From NCBI GenBank assembly GCA_023678885.1, contig CM043009.1, forward strand, positions 15,865,117 through 15,929,116: a stretch of DNA of 64,000 nt, read 5' to 3'. This DNA is from Pogostemon cablin. Lineage: Eukaryota > Streptophyta > Magnoliopsida > Lamiales > Lamiaceae. The translations under genes and the position numbers were made by a program. The first letter of the stretch is position 1. Each line of letters starts with the position of its first letter. Shown here in pieces: positions 55,548 to 64,000 of this stretch. The notes below the pieces were generated by a model that saw only the letters and a program-made list of their open reading frames with translations, had not been told where the DNA came from and ran no database searches.

Positions 55548-57395
55548 TGATGAGAGTGGAAATTAGCGTGTTTTAGTGTCCAATTTCTTGATTGAAATTG
55601 TTGTCATATATTAGCACAAATATCTTATATTCAATATATGTGAGAAAAAGGTGCACTTAAGGTGTTTTATTGTGTTTTAGGTAGAAAAAGGATCAAAAGT
55701 GCAAAGTTGGAGAAAAGGTGCAACTTGTGCAATGAATGCTAAAAAACGCACGTCCAACTTATGCAATTTTTCTGTGTTTGTGTGGATATCAAAACTGGTG
55801 TTGAGATACATGGTTAGAAAGCCACGGAAGAGAGGGTCGTTTTGGCGTTAATAACACCTCAATCGGAATCCAAACGAGAAAGTTATGATCAAAATAGTGA
55901 CGTCGAGCGAGCTGTGCCGAACAGAACGGCTGTGTCATTTTCTATAGCTTGTTACACCTTCAAATCTTAGAGTTTTTATGAGTTCTTTAAATGGATAGAA
56001 AGCACAAGAAGAGAGGATCGCGTGAGTGTAAGAATCACTCAAATCGGAGTCCGGATGTGGAAGTTATACGTGAAACGGTGAGACTACGCATTGCAGTTCT
56101 ACCATGACCAAGCGGTTCGACCACGTGTCGTGGTCGAACCAGAAGCCTGAAAAAGCGCAAAATCGGGATTTTTACCCCCTGTTCATGAATTTTCATGCTT
56201 TCCAAGAAAAAGCCCATCCTAGGTCCATAATGAGAGCTTACAAGTATAAAAGGGTAGATCACACCAAGAGAATGCAATAGAGAGACGGATTGGATACAAC
56301 ACAACATAACCATCCTACACCCCACAAGGGGGGTTCACCCCCAACCATCATCCACATCCTTTCCTCTATCCATCCATCACTTCGAAGATTCGTCTGTGGA
56401 ATCAAGAGGAGAACCAAGAGGAGGATTCAAGATGGAGAAGGACGCGATGACTCCCACATATAGGGTTTTATTTGTTTACTAATTTTTCTTGTATTTTCCA
56501 AATATCCGGGTAAGATCTATCCAACACCCATGATTGTTCTTCGTAACATCATGGGCTAGAGCCTTTTTGGTAGAACTATGGTTGTGAAGGTTTTTACCAA
56601 TTAATTGAACTTTCGTGTGTAAACTCCGTATAACACTACTTGTGGATTTATTTTATATATGATTGTGCCTTTTATACTCACGGTCGTTTTGTGCATCATT
56701 AACTGTTATGTAGAGTTTGAATACATATCTTGGTTATTGATTGAGTGCGTTCACTGCTGAGCAGGATTCCATGTTATGATTCTAAGTGAGGGGACTCCGA
56801 AGCTTCATTAGAACTATCATATATGAATACTTATTAATTGAATTGAATTCGGGTTATTAAGTAGGATAAAGAGGATAACTTCATAGTACCTATAAAGGGA
56901 GATCATATCGGGTTAGAGTACCAATTGGCCAGGGAAATAATGATACTGATAGTAACTAGAAAGAGGGGTGGAATTATATCTCTTGCTCCGAGGTTATTCA
57001 CACGTGTTACACGCATGTTTACTTGTGTCTATAGAGTAGATATGCATGGTTTAGTGATGCGTCCATATTCCACAAGGCAGAGTCGGACATCAACACATGG
57101 AAGGGAAGTTAAGTAGTAAAACTGGATTACTCTAGAGCTACCTATTCTCCTACTTGATCCACTTTCGTATTCTTCGAGTGATATTTTATTTAATTTGTTA
57201 TTTTACTTAATTTTTTATTAGTTAATCATTCAATCCTCAAACGTTATTGCCTTACGTCTTAATTAATTTAGTAAATAATTAAATTGATAATACGCCGTCC
57301 TTTGGGTTCGATAATCACTTGGTCGCTTGCTTAAGCTGCAACTGATATCCTTAATACTTGGGGATTAATTTTGCGTGCAAAGAAAATGCGCATCA
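55548..57395 (+). repeat. 3' LTR of Athila-like element 2
   Basis: 95-bp modules at 55816-55914 and 55997-56090, TATA box at 56245-56251, hairpin at 56328-56342 with one C lost. Confidence 0.92.
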
Positions 57396-57400
57396 GGTAC

Positions 57401-58566
57401 TATGATAATAAGTTGGTTCTTTTCACTCAATATTTAAGTGTCCTCATATGAATGTTCTAAGCATAAGAAGGGCATGACTTACCTCCCCTCACACTAACAT
57501 GCATGTTCATCTTAACCAATGATTCAACTAAACCACTAGTCATAATATTGGAATGGTCATCCTAACACTATGAAAAGATAATTTAATCACACAAATATTA
57601 AAATGAAACATGAATCATTAATCATAAAAGGAAGTCCAAAATTAACTCAATTCAAAATCTCAAATCCTTCATATCTAGCATTCTTCTCAACCAATCATAT
57701 GATTAGCCCTACTAGCCACTACACATTGTGTTCAAATCAATACAACCAAAGGCTTGCTCCATTTAAGCCAAATTGTGAAGAAAAATAGAAATTGAAAAGT
57801 AGATCGGCTTCCCTTTTGTGAGGATGGCCTTCCTTCCTTCCAACATGCTCAATTCTTCAATCTATGATGATATTCTCTTCTAAAATTGATGGAATTGTGG
57901 AGTGATGGATGAATTTAGGGAGAACCAATGGATTGAATGAATGAAAAGTGTGGAAGATGGATGAATTTGAATGTGTGTGTGAAGGTATGGTGTGATAGTG
58001 TGTGTTTAGATCTTAGAACCTTTCCAATTTAATACTGGATTTCGCACATAAACGGGACGTGTAGTAGCACACGGCTCGTGTAGTGCACACGCAGTTCGGC
58101 ATGTTCTGCGCGTTCCTAGACACGACTCGTGTAGCAGCACACGGCCTCTCCCATGAGCGTGTAGTATTTTCTGAGTACTGTACACGGCCTTCTCGAATAA
58201 TCCCGTGTTCCGCACATGAGGCGTTTGCTCGCGCACGACTCGTGCACCAGAACACGGCCTTCTCCTGGGCGTGTCCCATGTTCTGATGCTAGCACACGGC
58301 CACCTCGGACAGGCCCGTGTTTTGCATACGGGGTGTGTCCGAGCGTGCCCTGTTCTTCCTTCTCCGTTTTTGCTCCCAACTCAATTTTTCTCTATTTTTA
58401 ACCTTTTTTACACATATTTAAGCTTATTTACATACTTTTATCAATCCATACCACATTTCTCCTAAATAACATAAAACTCCACCAAAAGCTACACAAATAC
58501 GGATAAAAATATCCAAAATTTCACAAAGTAAAGATACTAAAATCTAGGTAAAAATGACAACGATCA
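57401..58566 (-). repeat. probable 3' LTR part of an older minus-strand Gypsy element
   Basis: On the minus strand a tract reading TAAGTTTGAAGGGT is followed by TGATCGTTGTCATTTTTACC at 58566, the same polypurine-tract-then-TG layout as the Athila-like elements. The preceding phrase (TCGAGGACGAACAACACTTT) also resembles their GATGAGCAAC...AAGTTTG segment. The LTR runs down to 57401 and into 49703-49124. Its far end was not found. Confidence 0.45.
58040..58345. repeat. array of ACACGGCC / CGTGTG short inverted motifs
   Basis: At least nine GC-rich motifs of the type ACACGGCC or CCCGTGTT, in both orientations, spaced about 20-45 bp in the otherwise AT-rich LTR. The minus-strand frames over it are a by-product. 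Confidence 0.75.
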
Positions 58567-60464
58567 ACCCTTCAAACTTAAAGTGTTGTTCGTCCTCGAA
58601 AAACGAAAGAATGATAAACAAGAGGAGTAATTTTCACCTAGAAAAACATCTAATGAACATAAACCACAACACATCACAAGTAATAAAGACTACAAAATCA
58701 CATTAAGTATTCCTACATTATCAAACTCATAGCATAAAAGATTAACAAGTTCAATTTCTAGAAAACAAAAGAGTAATCAAATCCCTTCCGATCCAAGCCT
58801 TTCATAGGGTATCAAATTCACTCAATACTCTATGAATATGGTTTCAACAATACTCATCAACCGGTAAGAACCGACTCACTATAGGCTTGCTCATGTACTA
58901 TGTTCACAAGTCTCTCTAGTTTCAAAATGTGATCAAATAGGTCTTTATCTTTGGATGTACTCCCTCCGTCCCGTTTCAATGTTTACATTTGCTTTTTGCA
59001 CGTTGATTAAAGAGTATAATATTTTAATAGATAGTGGGTGAAAAATATAATATTTAATGCAAAGTGGGTAGGTGTATTAGTTTTGGATGATATATTAATT
59101 GTTTTAGGTGGGTCCCATATTCCAAAAAGAAAAACGTAAATATTGAAATGAGATGCGCAAAATAGAAATGTAAACATCAAAATGGGACGGAGGGAGTAAT
59201 GTTTAGTCTCTTTGGTAGGGTAGGAAGAATTTAGATAATAGTGACTATTCAAGTGTAGATAATCGAAGAGATGATTCTTTTCTCCTACATTTTCACTTTC
59301 AATCTTCCTCCCTTTTCACGTATTCATAAATACTAAACATCAACATACCATGGATTCATTGATCTTCTTTTGAATTGCATACTTCCTTTCTTTGACTTTT
59401 GCATTCCTTGAGCATATTTAATGATTTTGCTCCTTTTTTCCTTTTTGTCGAAGTTGCATATACTATTAACTTGAGCTCTTTCATCCTTTTCTTGATTCAC
59501 CATTTCCTTCATTTTCTTTGCACATTTTTCCACATCAATCCTTGTAGACCATCATCTCATCAATCACCCACACAAAGGTTATATATATAAGGCTTGAGTG
59601 GGTTTTCAAGACTTGTATTGTACTCCAATCACAAAGAATAGGCTTATAAGTTAAAATGGCTAACTAGGGATGATGTTTGGGTAAGGAATTTTATGGCTAT
59701 GACTTCACTTAACAAGGATGCCCTAAGATCATATCACAAACATCCACCATTCGGGCTTCGTTCCTATAGTCCATGAGCAAATTATAGTTTGTCTAAGTTC
59801 AACCGGTCATCTCATCAAGAAATTTAACCATGGAGGCATGGTTGAGGCTCAATTCTCACAAGCTTTTGCTTGGACCAAAAGAAACATAATTAACCTTCAT
59901 ACTTCTCAAAATTGAATAAATTATGTAATTCATGTTATAATTTTAACTAGTAGAAATTCTTAACATGCTTGCCATCACTTATCACATACAATGCATCATA
60001 GCTCATATTCAAAAACATTTAACACTTTCCCAAAATATACCACCAAACCTACCTATACAAGAATGAAAAATCACACACATAACATATAAACAAAAACTCA
60101 CCAAACAAGAAACATAACAAAAACACATAACATACATGACCAAAATTATTTATCATAAGAAATTAAAGTACATCAATTCAACATCCATAACAAATAAGCT
60201 CAAATTCCCATCACATTCAAATTATAAAAATAAAACTAAAATACTTGAAAATAAAAGAAAGTAAAACGCATAAAACTAAAATAAACTCCCAAAGTAAATC
60301 CTCCCAAATACAAAACAATTAAAGTACAATCCAATCCAACTCTAACAAATCAAATCAAGTCTAACATAATCCAAATGAACTAAATGAAGACCCTAGCACT
60401 AAAATGACTCCCTTCATGGCTCCGGAGGTGGAGGTGGATGATAGGTATTCAATGGTATGTAATC
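58567..60464 (-). other. internal non-coding region of the older Gypsy element
   Basis: A-rich on the plus strand with no long frame. Contains a MITE at 58960-59196. The A-rich stretch 60050-60350 has no recognised content. Confidence 0.4.
58960..59196. mobile_element. Stowaway-like MITE, intact reference copy
   Basis: 237 bp, CTCCCTCCGTCCCGTTTCAA to AAAATGGGACGGAGGGAG, flanked by TA. Uninterrupted relative of the outer MITE at 15439-15939. Confidence 0.9.
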
Positions 60465-60686
60465 CTAAGGAGACGCTGGAAACTGGAAAGTGAACATCAT
60501 AATCATAATCTCCTCTATGCTGTTGGAGTGCACTCGAGACTGCTCCTCGTAATACTCCCTACGACGCTGCCCATCTCGGAGCTCTTGGATATGCATCCCA
60601 TATGCCAGTTGTGTCTCTCGGATTTCTCTCATCTGTACTCCATACCCCTGCTGAACATGTCTTATCTCTCTCACCTCGTCCATCAT
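60465..60686 (-). pseudogene. gag-like coiled-coil fragment of the older Gypsy element
   Basis: The minus frame MMDEVREIRHVQQGYGVQMR continues with two more REIR/QELR plus YG-type heptads (QLAYGMHIQELRDGQRRREY). It is Gln/Glu/Arg-rich and probably coiled coil, as in C-terminal parts of some Gypsy gag or ORF1 proteins. Copia element 2 begins directly upstream (60695), so the N-terminal part is cut off. Identity inferred from style and location only. Confidence 0.35.
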
Positions 60687-60694
60687 GTAATTCC

Positions 60695-62087
60695 TGTTGG
60701 ATTGTATACTAAAAGACTAGCTTTTTGTATGAACAATGTTATAACAATTTATTTGAAATGAGAATCATATGATCAAATGATTGCGTCTTATAATTTATTA
60801 TATACACGATGCAATAGTCCACTTACTTTATACTGTAGATAATATGTTGTGCGACAACACGCGGAAGATCATATTATCGGTTTTCTTATAAAGTATAAAT
60901 AGATGCTCACAACCGAGATAGACAGGGACTCTCTATCGGGATGGTTGTAGTGTGAATTGGTATTAGTTTGTCTTGACTATAGAATCACATTAGTGCACTT
61001 GTGTGTATTGAGCAGGACCACTTGAGATCGTTCGACTTATACTGACTTATAGGAGAAGTTGATCTCAGTTATTATGGATGTTCGTGCTCTTAATCCCTAT
61101 ACAATAACCTCAACACGTAGGGCAGTATGTATTTCTTTGATTCATCAATGGGTGAGATTTACATGTATTAAATCAACAAACTTGGTGAGTTGAGAAGTAG
61201 TGATTTTTATATGGTGTGCTGTTGATTGTAGAAGGAATCCGTATTTGTCATAGGTTGATGATGTCCCCTTGAGGAGCTCATAAGGATTATCATGTAAACC
61301 CTGCAGATGGATTTATTCCGGCATGATAATAAGGTAGTGGTACTACTCTTGGATGAGATATTAATTAATGGAGTTGTCAGTAACTTAACTAATTAATGGA
61401 CGTTGTATATCTTAAACATGGGGAGACTAACGGGCTCATAATAAGAAGGAGTCCATAACATAATTATGGGATTAGAACGGTAGTGCAGTAATAATATTTT
61501 AGTGGTATGCATTATTATTATTGGACTTAAGTATAAGCTTTGGGCTAAGCTTGGATACTTAAGCCCAATGGAAGCCCAACTCTAATTTCTCCTCCTGGTC
61601 CCTACTGTAGCCCATATATAAGTAATCTCAGCTGTTCGGAAACCCTAATCTATGAGATTAATCACGCCTAACACTGTGAGGAGGGTGAGGGAACAGCAGA
61701 TTGAGAAGATCTCGAGGATCGTCACCCACACGACGTTGAGATTGGACTTAGGAATACAGCAGAAGATCAAGAGGTCGTTTGCTGCTGCTATCCGTCATCT
61801 TCTATGATTTTTATAAAATCTTAAAGATTTTAGAATGGGACGTGTGATATACTGACAGAAAGCCACGGAAGAGAGAATCGTTTTGGTGTGTAGATCACTC
61901 AAATTTGGCATCGAATGAGAGAGTTATGCCCAAAACGGTGACTTTGCGCAGGCTGGTGGTGAGAATTCATCGTCTTCAACATACACTGGCGAAAGGTAAT
62001 ACGTTTTTTGTTTACTTACTTCCGCTGCTTGTTAGAAATGTATGGAACCCTAACAGTTCACGTTAACCAAATGATCAAATTCCAACA
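60695..62087 (+). repeat. 5' LTR of a second Copia element
   Basis: 1393 bp with TGTTGGATTGTATAC at the left and AAATTCCAACA at the right, so TGTTGGA/TCCAACA are inverted ends. A Met-type primer site follows at once. TATATAA at 61614-61621 is a possible promoter. A 95-bp module also found in the Athila-like LTRs sits at 61857-61953. The left target duplication would be ATTCC (60690-60694), and the partner lies outside the window. Confidence 0.88.
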
Positions 62088-62089
62088 AT

Positions 62090-62101
62090 TGGTATCAGAG
62101 C
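62090..62101 (+). promoter_or_regulatory. primer-binding site of Copia element 2
   Basis: TGGTATCAGAGC, complementary to the initiator tRNA-Met 3' end, 2 nt after the LTR. Confidence 0.92.
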
Positions 62102-64000
62102 TTCGGTTTCGTGGGGAAGCGTGAAACGTTAGGCTAGGGTTTATATGATTATGTGCTTTTATTTGGAATAGAATCACATGATTAAGATTAGGGTTTTGGT
62201 TTATTGAGTAATCGATGGATATCCTGTGAAAACCCTGCGTGCAATTCATGAAAACCCCATCCCGTATACGATGATTTTCTGTTGGAGGATTGCTCCCCGA
62301 TGGAAAATCAGGGGCAGCATGGTGGGCTGTTGGACGATGGATAAGCGTGGAATGGTTGACTAAACCATGTACAGAAAGGAATCTGACTGTCGTAGGAAAG
62401 GCAGTGTGGCGGCTATACGGCGATACTGTTTTGACAAGGCTGCACAGCAGTGAGATGTGCTGCCCTCTCTCCCGACTTTTGAGCGGAGTAAGGCTGTTGG
62501 GACTCAACAGTGAAAGGACAGCGAAGGCAAGGCTTGACTGGTCTGAGGCGGCTCGATGGCTGGGTCTGCTCATGGTGATGGCAACCGTTTTGCAATTCAT
62601 CCATGGCTGGACAGTTGCGACGCCGGTGCGCGAACCCGGCAGGATACGGCTGACATGACTGATGTATGTAACACGTTACGATCAGCGGGCATATGAGGCT
62701 GGATACGCGATGGCAGTTGCTGGAGCTCTGTTTCAGATGGCGTGTTCGTGATATCTTGGCGGACGCTAATCCTGATCGGACTCGGCGGCGTGGCTGGACG
62801 ACGGACAGGGCCACGGAGGTCGCTGAGCAGTTTACGGCAGCCGTGCATCATTTCCAGCACAAACAGGACTTCCAAGTGACGGCACTGGCTGTAGGAGTTT
62901 CGATGGCTGACGGTAGACGTTGAAGCTCCGATGAATTCCAGCATGCGACAATTACATCTGGCGGGCAGAGAGTTGGCAGGTAGTGTGGCGGCCATTCCGG
63001 CTGAGAAGCAGTGCTTCCGGCGATGGAGAGTCCCTGCGTTTGGCAGTACTCTGGCACAGAGAGATGGCTGGGAAGGCGCCGCGATTCATGGTGGTTTCTT
63101 GTTGCTGTGAAACCGTGTGTTTGTGATGGCTTGGAGCACAAGTTCTTCCAACTTGCAAGTCACATGTTAGTTGCTTGGAGAGTTGACTAAGTCAATTATA
63201 TTATTGTCAATTTTCTTTTCCTTATATATAATTACTTTAATTGTGTTACTTGTCAATTATTTTTTATATATTTGAATTGTATGCATGATTCTCTATGATT
63301 TACTGCCTTTTGTACCGCAATAGGAGCATGCTAGGTTGTGTATTTTATTTTGAAATATTATATGCATGTAAAATCCCTCGGTGTTAAATAACTAAGTGGG
63401 AGAGGGGATTGGTAATTAATTCCCGCGGCCTCCATTATTGGTTTGTAAGTGATGTGAGTAAACTTGCATGTTGGCAATAGACATTCCTCCCAAACGGATG
63501 AGTTTATTCACGGATCACTGGTACAGACTTCATTAAAAATTATTGTTTGTAATGTGACACATTAACTTGCGTGTTGACATAGACCTTCTTCCCTAACGGA
63601 TGAGTTTATGTGCGGTTAACTGGTACAAACATATAATCGATGATTGTAGGAAGTTATCCGAGCGCGTGTGTACTTCTCCAACTGTAAGGCACATAAGCTC
63701 GCGCAATGGACTTGGGATCAAATAATGGTGTACACATAGGTGTAAATAATTAGTATTCTCCCCAACGGAGTCACTGCTATTATTTGCATGGCTAAAGAGG
63801 AACCGACTATTAATTATTTTGTCATGAGGTTAGGTTGACAAATGAAATTAATGGGTAAAACCTTCTCTTGTAAATATTCAGGTTTGTAAACGTCCACACT
63901 AACGTGGCTTGCAGACTCACAGTGCTTGAGATGTCGGTGAATTTTAATTTTATATTGTTTTGAGGGAATCAATATAAATGGATAAAATTCGAAGTTTTGA
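62102..64000 (+). mobile_element. 5' leader of Copia element 2, cut by the window end
   Basis: 62260-63140 is GC-rich with short frames on both strands that I cannot assign. 63140-64000 is AT-richer. A phrase with CGGATGAGTTTAT and ACTGGTACA(A/G)AC occurs twice (about 63495-63530 and 63597-63632), and a shorter CCCCAACGGAG relative occurs near 63761. No gag start is visible yet. Confidence 0.7.

Larger units (their letters stand above)
49704..57395 (+). mobile_element. Athila-like element 2, gag only, protease deleted
   Basis: 7692 bp flanked by GGTAC (49699-49703 and 57396-57400). LTRs of 1858 and 1848 bp, TGATGAGAGTGG...GCGCATCA, related to but clearly diverged from element 1. The primer site is degenerate. 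Gag is followed by a rearranged tail in which the protease region is missing. No reverse transcriptase or integrase. Same family organisation as element 1 and equally non-autonomous. Confidence 0.92.

Noticed and set aside
58006..58465. Overlapping frames of 61-88 codons on both strands
   Set aside because: Caused by the ACACGGCC-type motif array.
62058..62995. Frames of 120-180 codons in the Copia element 2 leader
   Set aside because: Open on both strands of GC-rich leader DNA, no gag or other domain recognised.

Overview
This is nuclear DNA of a flowering plant, most likely a eudicot. It is AT-rich, has genes split by GT-AG introns, and carries many Stowaway-like MITEs with CTCCCTCCGTCCC ends and TA target duplications, plus stacked Ty1/Copia and Ty3/Gypsy LTR retrotransposons and plant-specific protein families. 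Species cannot be fixed from sequence alone. No rRNA, tRNA or CRISPR array was seen.

Left part (1-23.3 kb) is gene-bearing. It holds one intact single-exon gene for a plant DUF7086 zinc-ribbon-like protein (4385-5023, +). It also holds one complete PP1-type Ser/Thr phosphatase catalytic subunit gene (TOPP-like, 7191-14268, +) with a 4.5-kb first intron and a candidate short fourth exon. An unrecognised ORF lies inside a 1.23-kb element with MITE ends (17499-18729). A 1.0-kb terminal-inverted-repeat element resembling a Pack-MULE (19443-20455) carries the first exon of a UBP16-like ubiquitin protease, broken by one missing base. A second TIR element (21082-22191) sits in an ATT microsatellite. 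About ten MITEs, several hairpins and tandem duplications fill the spaces.

Middle part (23390-49123) is one Copia element on the minus strand, bounded by the 5-bp duplication GTTCC, with matching 416-bp LTRs and an initiator-Met-type primer site. Three later insertions swell it from about 7.9 kb to 25.7 kb: a 971-bp hAT-like element in its 3' LTR (8-bp duplication), an Athila-like gag-protease element in RNase H (26115-34640, duplication CTATG), and a TR-GAG-like element in reverse transcriptase (35510-43796, duplication ATGCG).

Right part (49124-64000) is an older minus-strand Gypsy-like sequence. It is interrupted by a second Athila-like element (49704-57395, duplication GGTAC) that has lost its protease, and by the 5' LTR and leader of a second Copia element that runs off the window (60695-64000).

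All retroelement reading frames are decayed and none is predicted to be autonomous. The main unexplained signals are arrays of GGTTCGACC/GGTCGAACC half-sites shared by LTR and gag of the Athila-like elements, and a 95-bp module repeated in the LTRs of both Gypsy and Copia elements.
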